A program made the position numbers and the translations under genes. Shown here piece after piece: positions 1 to 5,458 of a DNA stretch of 5,887 bases (the first letter of the stretch is position 1; the number at the start of each line of letters is the position of its first letter). The notes under the pieces were generated by a model that worked only from the letters and a program-made list of their open reading frames with translations, made no database searches and was not told the DNA's origin. Source of the stretch: Arcobacter sp. UBA7394 (GTDB lineage: Bacteria > Campylobacterota > Campylobacteria > Campylobacterales > Arcobacteraceae); NCBI GenBank assembly GCA_002470185.1, contig DKNG01000173.1:258-6144 (forward strand), given 5' to 3'.

Positions 1-300
1 CATCCTGACAGACAAGTAGAAGCTATTAAAAACGAAATTAGAAAATACATCAAAAGAGAAAAGAAAAAACCTCTTTCAGATGGTTTTGATCATTGGAACT
101 TCAATTGTAAGTTTGGTAAAAATGACGAAACACCAGCAGTAATTGGTTTCCCAGATATTACAAAATGTATCGATGAAGCAGCAAGTGAAAACTGTGAAAC
201 ATTCTATATGGAAATTATTGCACAAGAAGCAGTAAGACCACCAAAAGAAGAAAAAGCAGAAGAAGTAACTGAAGAAATTACAGATGAGCAAGCAGAATAA
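1..300 (+). CDS. DUF6172-type protein, 3' part (start outside window)
   Basis: The first reading frame is open from base 1 to a TAA at 298-300, giving 99 residues. It begins HPDRQVEAIKNEIRKYIKRE, so the true start lies upstream of the window. The block with conserved-looking basic helix, then DGFDHWNFNCKFG, then TKCIDEAASENCETFYMEII matches my memory of DUF6172, a small conserved proteobacterial family of unknown function. The last ~20 residues are a low-complexity Glu/Lys tail, probably disordered. There is no signal peptide or membrane segment in the visible part, so it is likely cytosolic. It converges on the DUF1338 gene with only 14 bases between the two stops, and the two are not co-transcribed. 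The coding call is strong from uninterrupted frame and sensible protein composition; the family name is from recall and less certain. Confidence 0.8.
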   Translation, partial: HPDRQVEAIKNEIRKYIKREKKKPLSDGFDHWNFNCKFGKNDETPAVIGFPDITKCIDEAASENCETFYMEIIAQEAVRPPKEEKAEEVTEEITDEQAE

Positions 301-309
301 TTCTGCTTG
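289..309. terminator. Stem-loop between convergent genes, possible bidirectional terminator
   Basis: CAAGCAGAA at 289-297 is perfectly complementary to TTCTGCTTG at 301-309, leaving the loop TAA at 298-300. That loop is the stop codon of the upstream (+) gene. The stem is 9 bp with four G-C pairs, stronger than most hairpins in this AT-rich window, and it sits exactly at the junction of two convergent genes. Neither strand has a clear T-run after the stem, so it is not a textbook intrinsic terminator. It may instead protect 3' ends or stop both transcripts weakly. Confidence 0.5.
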
Positions 310-314
310 TGAAA

Positions 315-1118
315 CTATCTAGTATCAGTACTCTCAAAAATCTTATTGGCTGAGGATTCAACAAAGCCTGTATAAATCTCCCCCTTTTTATCACAATAAC
401 GTAATGCAAATTCATAAAAACAACTAGGAAGTTCTTTTTCCCAATCATTAAACTTAACAGGATACTTATCTGCAACGGTAGAAGACTGTTCTAATAAAAG
501 TTCTTTTGAACCCTTTATTTCACCACCTGAGGAGTTTAAAATAAAACCAGCTTCTTTTAGTTTTTGGTTTACTTCTTTTATAGTGTTAAATTTTTCTAAA
601 TGATTAATACTAACAGTAAAATGATTAGCTCTATATCCCCATGCTGCTAACCAAGCTGCATATTCACTCTCTTCTAAAAGTATTTTATAAATCCTATAAT
701 CAATATTCCAATGTCTACCTGAATATAAGAAGTTATCATTTAAAATCATATCTTCATCAACTTGCGATACTAAAAAGTGTATTACTTCTTGAATCACAGG
801 AGAAAACTTCTCAACTAGCAACTCTGAGATAAAAACCTTTGGATAATTACTATTAGGATGTTCATAGTGCTTTGCATGTATTTTTTTATCTTCAAAATTA
901 TACTCTTCACACTCTTCATATCCAAGAGATGTAAAATGTTTAGCAAGTTTTTCTAAAGATACTTTTTCTAAATTAAAAGTACGTAAAGCTATATGATCAT
1001 TGATTATGTCGTTATTTTGAGTTGAACCTAAAAGTTTATGAATTTTTGTGGCAGTAGGCGTAACACGCAGATAGTTCTGCCAAAGGTACTCAAAAAGGGT
1101 ATTGATATTATTATGCAT
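315..1118 (-). CDS. DUF1338 family protein, compact form (HglS/YdcJ-related putative non-heme Fe(II) enzyme)
   Basis: A 267-residue protein without signal peptide, so cytosolic. It has the DUF1338 pattern: NDHIALRTF near residues 40-48, WGYRANHFTVSINHL at 160-174 and SCFYEFALRY at 232-241. The characterised member HglS (2-oxoadipate dioxygenase/decarboxylase) binds iron with two His and one Glu in a vicinal-oxygen-chelate-like fold. By spacing, H42, H166 and E236 are the best candidates here, and R46 sits four residues after H42 like the substrate-binding Arg of HglS. This placement is inference from recalled spacing. The protein is much shorter than HglS (about 460 residues) and may act on another 2-oxo acid or have another role; no lysine-catabolism gene is nearby. 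The start is fixed by AAGGA at 1125-1129 (read on the minus strand), six bases before the ATG. It has its own promoter, so it is probably monocistronic. Confidence 0.88.
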   Translation of the reverse strand: MHNNINTLFEYLWQNYLRVTPTATKIHKLLGSTQNNDIINDHIALRTFNLEKVSLEKLAKHFTSLGYEECEEYNFEDKKIHAKHYEHPNSNYPKVFISELLVEKFSPVIQEVIHFLVSQVDEDMILNDNFLYSGRHWNIDYRIYKILLEESEYAAWLAAWGYRANHFTVSINHLEKFNTIKEVNQKLKEAGFILNSSGGEIKGSKELLLEQSSTVADKYPVKFNDWEKELPSCFYEFALRYCDKKGEIYTGFVESSANKIFESTDTR

Positions 1119-1126
1119 ACTTTATC

Positions 1127-1146
1127 CTTGATATTAAGGTATCAAG
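1127..1146 (-). promoter_or_regulatory. Leader hairpin covering the ribosome-binding site of the DUF1338 gene
   Basis: Arms CTTGATA (1127-1133) and TATCAAG (1140-1146) are perfectly complementary, with a 6-base loop. In the minus-strand transcript the 3' arm runs into the AAGGA ribosome-binding site at 1125-1129, so three of its five bases (AAG) are paired when the hairpin forms. The loop reads CCTTAA and could also pair with AAGG. This could control translation, or the 20-base palindrome could be a protein operator downstream of the promoter. On the plus strand it is followed by a T-rich run at 1147-1158 and looks like an intrinsic terminator, but no plus-strand gene ends here. Confidence 0.45.
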
Positions 1147-1182
1147 TTTTTTCTTTTTGTATATTCTCTTACATATATCAAT

Positions 1183-1212
1183 ATTTTATCATAGTCTAGC
1201 ATGGTATTTCAA
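1183..1212 (-). promoter_or_regulatory. Sigma70-type promoter of the DUF1338 gene
   Basis: On the minus strand, TTGAAA (1207-1212) is followed after 18 bases by TAAAAT (1183-1188). Each hexamer differs from the consensus at one position. A TG one base before the -10 (TGATAAAAT) makes it an extended -10. Transcription would start near 1176, giving a leader of about 58 bases that includes the hairpin at 1127-1146. The -35 lies just 8 bases past the stop of the protease gene, which argues that the DUF1338 gene is a separate unit even though both genes run the same way. Confidence 0.6.
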
Positions 1213-1220
1213 TAAGAATT

Positions 1221-1787
1221 TTAGTTTAGTTTATTTGTAGCTTGTATTTGGAATTTTTCTAAGATAGTTTTATTTTCAATACTTCTCATATCTAATAAGT
1301 CTTTTCTTTTTGTAGATAGTTGTAGTTTTTTATTTACATTGTCTAATATAATTGGCACAAAATTTGGTTTATGAGAATAACTAAGTACAATATGAGCTTG
1401 ATTGTTTTTGGCTAATTTTGTATAAATAAGCCCTAGTTTTTCTTCTTTTATTCCTAACTTCATAAGGGTAAAAAACTTAGCTATTGCAAAATCTTCACAG
1501 TCCCCTGCTCCAGAAGATAAGAATTCAACAGGTGTAGCCCAATAATCACTCTTATTCCAATTATTTAAATCTGATTTATATTCTAGTTTATTAAAATAAT
1601 CATTTACAATTTTTAGTTTTTTTAATGTCTTTTTATTTTCTGCTTTTTTAACCATAGCTTCCCAAGATTTAATCTTACTTAGTGTAAATTCATTCACTGA
1701 AATATTAGATTTAAAATCCAAGTTTATATTTGCATTTAAAGTAAGTGTAAAAGATAGAATTATTAGAAGTTTTAAAATTATATTCAT
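1221..1787 (-). CDS. LapG-like periplasmic cysteine protease (BTLCP, bacterial transglutaminase-like)
   Basis: A 188-residue protein with an N-terminal signal peptide (hydrophobic residues 2-17, likely cleavage near the Ala/Asn at 19-20), so periplasmic. The centre has the BTLCP signature: W83-ATPVEFL, then GAGDCEDFAIAKFFTL, AHIVLSY and ILDN. The catalytic triad would be C97, H132 and D149. The Cys-His spacing of 35 and His-Asp spacing of 17 equal those I recall for Legionella LapG. D96 and E98 flanking the cysteine match residues linked to calcium binding in LapG. In the known system LapG cuts the N-terminal region of a giant surface adhesin and releases it from the cell, unless held by the c-di-GMP receptor LapD. 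Neither partner is in this window. Calling it LapG itself is therefore inference. The ribosome-binding site is weak: only AGG, about 13 bases before the ATG. C97 is the only cysteine. Confidence 0.87.
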   Translation of the reverse strand: MNIILKLLIILSFTLTLNANINLDFKSNISVNEFTLSKIKSWEAMVKKAENKKTLKKLKIVNDYFNKLEYKSDLNNWNKSDYWATPVEFLSSGAGDCEDFAIAKFFTLMKLGIKEEKLGLIYTKLAKNNQAHIVLSYSHKPNFVPIILDNVNKKLQLSTKRKDLLDMRSIENKTILEKFQIQATNKLN

Positions 1788-1892
1788 TAGTTTTATATAG
1801 CCTATTTTTTAATTTCGACATTTTACTAAAAATTGTTTTAAACTCTGTATATTTCAAAGCCTATATATACTTAGTATTGTAAATTAATAAAA

Positions 1893-1923
1893 ATTCATTT
1901 TAGATTCACTTGTAATTCATTCA
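1893..1923 (+). promoter_or_regulatory. Three ATTCA boxes in 11-bp phase (possible response-regulator operator)
   Basis: ATTCA occurs at 1893-1897, 1904-1908 and 1915-1919, exactly 11 bases apart, with a further overlapping copy at 1919-1923. The block lies about 40-70 bases upstream of the small secreted-protein gene, inside the shared divergent region with the protease. OmpR/PhoB-type regulators commonly bind direct repeats of this period, on one face of the helix. The alternative is the periodic A/T signal that replaces a -35 in Campylobacterota promoters. No convincing -10/-35 pair for either divergent gene could be picked out here. Confidence 0.4.
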
Positions 1924-1963
1924 TAAAAACTAAACTTACTCTATCAAAACACAAAGGACGAAA

Positions 1964-2320
1964 ATGAAAATATTAAGAAATATATTATTAGTATCACTAT
2001 TAGGACTAGGATTTGCACAAGCAAAAGACAAAGATTATAGTGCAAGTATAGAAACAACAGAAGCTTTAAAAGTTGGAATAAATCAAATAAACATATCAAT
2101 CAAAAGCAAAACTATTCCAGTATATAATGCAGATGTAAAACTAGAAATATTTCAGGTAAATAACAAAATTATAAATTATAGAACAAAAAAAATAGACAAA
2201 AAAGGAAACTATGTCTTTAATGTGAACTTGCCAAAAAAAGGCTCATATAATTATCTTCTATCTTATAACAGAATGGGTGGAGTAATTCATAGAGTTAGAG
2301 GGGATTGGGAAGTAAGATAA
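1964..2320 (+). CDS. Small secreted beta-rich protein, possibly YtkA/FixH-like domain
   Basis: A 118-residue protein with a clear signal peptide: basic start MKILRN, hydrophobic core to residue 17, probable cleavage after FAQA (residues 17-20). The mature part (about 98 residues) is rich in alternating beta-strand segments: LKVGINQINISI (35-46), PVYNADVKLEIF (52-63), GNYVFNVNL (81-89), GSYNYLLSYNRMGGVIHRVRG (93-113) in two pieces. The order 'G-x-N ... P-V-x-x-A-x-V ... G-x-Y ... L-x-x-x-G-x-Y' resembles YtkA-like/FixH-like immunoglobulin-type periplasmic domains, some of which neighbour metal-efflux genes. This is resemblance by eye only. It has no cysteine, and a single histidine (H109). The start is supported by AAAGGA at 1953-1958, five bases before the ATG. 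It diverges from the LapG-like protease and is single in its transcription unit. It has no Ala-Ala dipeptide of the kind LapG cuts, so it is unlikely to be its substrate. Confidence 0.75.
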   Translation: MKILRNILLVSLLGLGFAQAKDKDYSASIETTEALKVGINQINISIKSKTIPVYNADVKLEIFQVNNKIINYRTKKIDKKGNYVFNVNLPKKGSYNYLLSYNRMGGVIHRVRGDWEVR

Positions 2321-2371
2321 ATCTTGCAGGATACAATAGTATCTTATCAGTAATTATTAGCTTTTGAGGAC

Positions 2372-2410
2372 TTGATTTTAAATCTATTTAAGATTTTATA
2401 AATAAATCAA
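2372..2410. repeat. Nested inverted repeats in the 3' region after the secreted-protein gene
   Basis: An outer pair TTGATTT (2372-2378) / AAATCAA (2404-2410) encloses an inner pair AAATCT (2380-2385) / AGATTT (2391-2396) with a 5-base loop. Both are AT-rich, so the structure is weak and may be chance. The outer right arm overlaps the left arm of the next stem (2407-2435), so the two structures exclude each other. Confidence 0.3.
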
Positions 2411-2435
2411 TAATTAGTATAAAACTAATTATTGA
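2407..2435. terminator. 12-bp stem-loop between convergent genes, probable bidirectional terminator
   Basis: Bases 2407-2418 pair perfectly with 2424-2435 (core TAATTAGT / ACTAATTA) around the loop ATAAA at 2419-2423. It lies between the (+) secreted-protein gene, ending at 2320, and the (-) 33-aa gene, ending at 2454. T-rich sequence follows on the plus strand (CTATTTATT) and TTGATTTAT on the minus strand. The stem has only three G-C pairs, so termination may be weak. A smaller hairpin, GATAC/GTATC at 2330-2343, lies closer to the (+) stop. Confidence 0.5.
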
Positions 2436-2453
2436 CTATTTATTAGTAATTGT

Positions 2454-2555
2454 TTATTTTGAAGCTTTTTTTGCTTTCTTTTCAGCTCTTTTTTCTTTTA
2501 ATGATTTTGTAGATGCAGTTTTAACTGACTTCTGAACGTCTTTACCTTTTGCCAT
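2454..2555 (-). CDS. 33-residue lysine-rich small protein
   Basis: Reading down the minus strand from the ATG at 2553-2555 gives 33 codons and TAA at 2454-2456. The protein starts MAKGKDVQKSVKTASTKSLK and ends with an EKRAEKKAKKAS-type tail. It is very basic (13 Lys and 1 Arg against 4 acidic residues). The start has a good ribosome-binding site: AAGGA, at 2562-2566 on the plus map, six bases before the ATG. The MAKG start and Lys/Ala-rich helical tail recall very short basic proteins of unknown function found in many proteobacteria. Its character suggests RNA, DNA or ribosome binding, but that is a guess. It is flanked by the stem-loop at 2407-2435 and lies 83 bases downstream of the kinase gene on the same strand. 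It is short enough to be missed by most gene callers. Confidence 0.7.
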   Translation of the reverse strand: MAKGKDVQKSVKTASTKSLKEKRAEKKAKKASK

Positions 2556-2584
2556 AATCTATCCTTTATTTATAGTTATAAATC

Positions 2585-2590
2585 AGTATA
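2585..2590 (-). promoter_or_regulatory. Possible -10 element of the 33-aa gene
   Basis: TATACT on the minus strand, one mismatch from TATAAT, lies 30 bases upstream of the ATG. It would give a leader of about 23 bases holding the AAGGA site. No good -35 hexamer is seen 16-18 bases further up, which is common in Campylobacterota promoters. In this AT-rich background such a hexamer can arise by chance. Confidence 0.3.
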
Positions 2591-2638
2591 GCTTAAAATA
2601 AAAGAAGTACTCTTAATCGCTCAAGAAACTTACTAAAA

Positions 2639-4342
2639 CTAAATAGAACTTTTAAGAATTAAATCAAATGAAGCACCAACATATTTTTTGTTATCATAGG
2701 TATACTCTTTATTTTCTACTCTTATACTAGAATTTAAGTGTTTTGTGATTATTTGATTTGTCATATATAAACCTATCCCTGTTCCATGACTTTTATGTTT
2801 AGTAGTAAAATAAGGATCAAATATTTTATCTTTGATCTTTAAAGGAATACCTTTTCCATTATCTTTTATTTCTATAGAGATAAAATCATTTTCTTTTCTT
2901 ACATTAATAAAAACATACTTATTAAAATCTTTATCATCAATAAGAATTAATGCATCCTTTGCATTATTTAATATATTTATCAAGGCTTGAATTAAAAGAT
3001 TTTCATTACAATATAATAAATCATCAGGATTTTCATTATTTATAATAATTTCAACATTTGATATTTTAAATGAGTCTTTTATTAATGAAACTGCTTTTTG
3101 AATAAGAGTATTTGTATCTATTTTAGTTTGAGAAGAACTATCTGATAAAAAGAAATTTCTAAAGTCATCAATTGTTTTTGATAAATATTGTGTTTTATCA
3201 TTTATATTATCCATATTCTCAAGAAACTCTTCATCTTGTAATATTCCCATTTCTTTTTTTAGTTTTGTTCCTGTAGCAGTTGTAGAAATAATCGAAAGTG
3301 GTTGTCTCCATTGATGAGCAATATTACCCAACATCTCACCCAATGAAGCAACTTTGGATTGATGAAACATAATTTCTTGATTTTTTATTTGATTCTTTGC
3401 TTCCGTAATATCTTCAATTATCACCCAAACAACTTTCTTTTCATCAGGATTTATAATTGAAAATCCACTAATTTTTATAGGATAAAGACTTCCATCTTTT
3501 TTAATATACTCTTTTTCATTAGGACCAAAAGTACCAGTATAATCAAGTTCTTCAATTTGTTGAGATCCTTGTTCTTTATATTTATTAGGAGTAATATCCA
3601 TATATGACAAAGAATATAATTCATCATTTGTATATTGTATTGATTCTTGAAAGGACTTATTTACTTCTATAAAAAATCCACTTTCATAGTCAATCATCGC
3701 CATACCAATAGGAGAATTCTCAAATAAAATTTTGAACTTTGTTTCAGAACGTTCTAACTCAAGACTTTCTTTTAATGAAAATATTTTTTCATTTGCAAAG
3801 TTCAGTTCTTTTGTTCTTTTTTCAACTTCAAACTTTAGTCTCTCTTCATTATGAATTTTTTCTATTTCTGCACTTGCTCTTAGTGCAAGAAATTCTGTAA
3901 CTACAGAGAAAAATTCTCTATCTTCCATTGGTTTATCATCTAGTAATACCAAAATACTTGAAACACCAGCTTTATTTTTTGAGACAACAGGAGCACCAAC
4001 ATAAGCTTCAATATTCATATTTTGCAATAACTGATCCTCGGGAAAATCTATACAAACATTAGAGTCATGAATACAAACTCTTTCACCTGTTAATACAATC
4101 TCACAAGGTGTATCCTTCAGAGAATAAATGAAATTATCAACAAACTTGCAATCAGCCCAAACAACATCTGTTGCTATTTCATTTAAATTTCCACCAATAG
4201 GATGCCCAATTAAGGCATATTTTACATTCATGTTTTTGGCTATATTTTTAATAAATTCTTTTAGATAAAGCTCTCCATCTAAACTTTGATCAATATCTAA
4301 GATAGTAGAGATAATATTCATTGATTTTTGTAAAGAGTTCAT
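2639..4342 (-). CDS. Soluble GAF-PAS sensor histidine kinase (orphan)
   Basis: A 567-residue kinase with no signal peptide or membrane segment, so it senses inside the cell. Domain order: GAF (about 23-163), short coiled coil (160-200), PAS (about 201-315, ending in the IIEDITEAK motif), DHp (about 328-400) and HATPase (about 445-567). Key motifs are the H-box AHQWRQPL with phospho-acceptor H343, N-box NILNNAKDAL with N460, G1 DNGKGIP (494-500), F-box FDPYFTTK (508-515) and G2 GTGIGL (520-525). All are intact, so it should be active. The GAF domain has four cysteines (C65, C80, C90, C97), in the region where this GAF type usually has 'TPC...FP.D'. The ligand cannot be named. There is no receiver domain or response-regulator gene beside it, so its partner is encoded elsewhere. 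The start is supported by AGGA at 4350-4353 (minus strand), seven bases before the ATG. The AraC gene upstream is co-directional but 161 bases away. Confidence 0.95.
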   Translation of the reverse strand: MNSLQKSMNIISTILDIDQSLDGELYLKEFIKNIAKNMNVKYALIGHPIGGNLNEIATDVVWADCKFVDNFIYSLKDTPCEIVLTGERVCIHDSNVCIDFPEDQLLQNMNIEAYVGAPVVSKNKAGVSSILVLLDDKPMEDREFFSVVTEFLALRASAEIEKIHNEERLKFEVEKRTKELNFANEKIFSLKESLELERSETKFKILFENSPIGMAMIDYESGFFIEVNKSFQESIQYTNDELYSLSYMDITPNKYKEQGSQQIEELDYTGTFGPNEKEYIKKDGSLYPIKISGFSIINPDEKKVVWVIIEDITEAKNQIKNQEIMFHQSKVASLGEMLGNIAHQWRQPLSIISTTATGTKLKKEMGILQDEEFLENMDNINDKTQYLSKTIDDFRNFFLSDSSSQTKIDTNTLIQKAVSLIKDSFKISNVEIIINNENPDDLLYCNENLLIQALINILNNAKDALILIDDKDFNKYVFINVRKENDFISIEIKDNGKGIPLKIKDKIFDPYFTTKHKSHGTGIGLYMTNQIITKHLNSSIRVENKEYTYDNKKYVGASFDLILKSSI

Positions 4343-4371
4343 AGATAATTCCTGAAGTTACATTTATTGTT

Positions 4372-4380
4372 ATAATAGCA
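4372..4380 (-). promoter_or_regulatory. Extended -10 element, probable promoter of the kinase gene
   Basis: On the minus strand TGCTATTAT fits the extended -10 pattern TGnTATnAT. It is preceded by a T-run (TTTTTTT), as in many Campylobacterota promoters that lack a -35. Transcription would start near 4365, giving a leader of about 23 bases with the AGGA site. A second TATAAT lies further upstream (minus strand, about 4405-4411). Confidence 0.4.
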
Positions 4381-4483
4381 AAAAAAGTATACTCTTAAGG
4401 TTAAATTATAATAAAAATTTATGCCAAGATATCTATCTTTCAACACCTATTATAAGGAGAATTAATATATAAATAAATTCTAA

Positions 4484-4502
4484 ATTATTACAAAATAATA
4501 AT
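4484..4502 (-). terminator. Weak AT-only hairpin after the AraC gene
   Basis: On the minus strand ATTATTA pairs with TAATAAT around a 5-base loop directly after the AraC stop codon, followed by TTTAGAATTTATTT. The stem is 7 bp with no G-C pair, so it is thermodynamically weak. It is reported because of its position and the T-rich tail. If it does not work, AraC transcripts may read into the kinase gene. Confidence 0.25.
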
Positions 4503-4503
4503 A

Positions 4504-5388
4504 TTATGAGTTAAGAGAAAGGCTGCTAGCTTTTTTGAATTCTGAGGGAGTTACTTTTTCAAACTTTTTAAAAAACTTAATTAAGTTTGTAATCTCATCA
4601 AAATCTACTCTATTTGCAATCTCTTGCAAAGTAAGTCCTTCATCTAATAAATACCTTTTTATCTTAATAAGTAAAAACTCATCCAAATATGTTTTTGTTG
4701 TTCTATTTGTATATTTGCTCAATATTCGAGTAAGAGTTTTACTTGATATATCTAATTCTCTGGCATAATCTTCAACCCTTAGGGTATATTTATGAGTATT
4801 TCTTACTAAGTATAAAAATCTATTATATATCTTCTCATCTTTTGTTTTTATAGGTGTTGCACATTTTACTCTTTGTCTCTTTAACTGAATAAGTAAAGAT
4901 TGAAAAAGTGATTGTATTATAGATTTTTTATAATCATCATTTGGTAATTCTAATTGTTTTGTTAGAAGTTTGATATTAATAAAAATTGCATCAAGAGTTT
5001 CATTATCTAATTGCAAGGAAGCGGGATATCTCATATAATCAAACATATCACTAATACTATCTTCTATAACACCACAAAGAAAACCTTCTGTAAATTCTAA
5101 AATATAAGAGTTCATATTAGGATTTAACTTAAAAGAAGTTACTTGATTTTTGGCTACAAATAGAACTGTTCCTTTCTTATAAGGATATGTTTTAAAGTCA
5201 ATAGTATGTTCACCCTCACCTTCAATAACAATAGCAATTGAATTAAACTTCAATCTATGGGGAGTTTCTAAGCTTTCATAAAAGTTAGTATTATTTAGAA
5301 GTTTTTTCATATCTAAGATTTGAAACTCAAGATCTTCATCACTTATTTTTTGAAATGGTATTTCTAAAAGTTGGTTTTTATTTTTCAT
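4504..5388 (-). CDS. AraC-family transcriptional regulator
   Basis: A 294-residue protein in two parts. The N-terminal half (about 45-105) is a cupin-like AraC ligand domain, with the strands IAIVIEGEGEHTID (51-64) and YPYKKGTVLFVAKNQVTSFKL (68-88). The C-terminal part is the double helix-turn-helix: first HTH about 205-227 (VEDYARELDISSKTLTRIL), second HTH about 252-286, ending in the family hallmark FFKKFEKVTPSEFKK. Length is normal for the family. AraC proteins with this layout usually sense a small molecule and activate nearby genes; the ligand here is unknown. A short UGAG-type ribosome-binding site precedes the ATG and is weak. The gene lies between the DoxX-like gene (70 bases upstream, same strand) and the kinase (161 bases downstream). 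Either could be a target, but no direct evidence links them. Confidence 0.93.
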   Translation of the reverse strand: MKNKNQLLEIPFQKISDEDLEFQILDMKKLLNNTNFYESLETPHRLKFNSIAIVIEGEGEHTIDFKTYPYKKGTVLFVAKNQVTSFKLNPNMNSYILEFTEGFLCGVIEDSISDMFDYMRYPASLQLDNETLDAIFINIKLLTKQLELPNDDYKKSIIQSLFQSLLIQLKRQRVKCATPIKTKDEKIYNRFLYLVRNTHKYTLRVEDYARELDISSKTLTRILSKYTNRTTKTYLDEFLLIKIKRYLLDEGLTLQEIANRVDFDEITNLIKFFKKFEKVTPSEFKKASSLSLNS

Positions 5389-5413
5389 CTTTACTCATTT
5401 ATCCAATAATTAA

Positions 5414-5447
5414 ACTAGGATATAAATATTACATATTATATCCTAGT
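5414..5447 (-). terminator. 12-bp perfect stem-loop after the DoxX-like gene
   Basis: ACTAGGATATAA (5414-5425) is perfectly complementary to TTATATCCTAGT (5436-5447), with a 10-base loop. In the minus-strand transcript it starts 11 bases after the DoxX stop and is followed by TTTAATTATT, so it fits an intrinsic terminator. It also ends only 25 bases before the AraC start codon. An alternative is therefore an operator or promoter element for AraC; the two roles can coexist. Confidence 0.6.
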
Positions 5448-5458
5448 ATTTTTAACAA

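Noticed and set aside
76..291. 71-codon minus-strand open frame opposite the DUF6172-type gene
   Set aside because: Its product is a Phe/Cys/Trp-rich string typical of an antisense shadow of a Glu/Lys-rich gene, and it has no family resemblance.
641..832. 63-codon plus-strand open frame inside the DUF1338 gene
   Set aside because: It lies wholly antisense to a well-supported gene and its protein shows no motif.
1127..1158. Hairpin plus T-run read as a plus-strand terminator
   Set aside because: Both flanking genes are on the minus strand, so there is no plus-strand transcript to end. The leader or operator reading fits better.
4454..4459. Strong AAGGAG ribosome-binding-like site on the plus strand
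   Set aside because: No start codon with a usable frame follows; stops appear within a few codons in the region after it.
4535..4768. 77-codon plus-strand open frame antisense to the AraC helix-turn-helix region
   Set aside because: The minus-strand frame carries clear AraC motifs. The plus-strand product is Ser/Val/Leu-rich, with no recognisable domain.
5378..5398. Six-codon leader frame (MSKDEK) overlapping the AraC start on the minus strand
   Set aside because: Its ribosome-binding site is poor and so short a frame is expected by chance; no sign of a leader-peptide mechanism.
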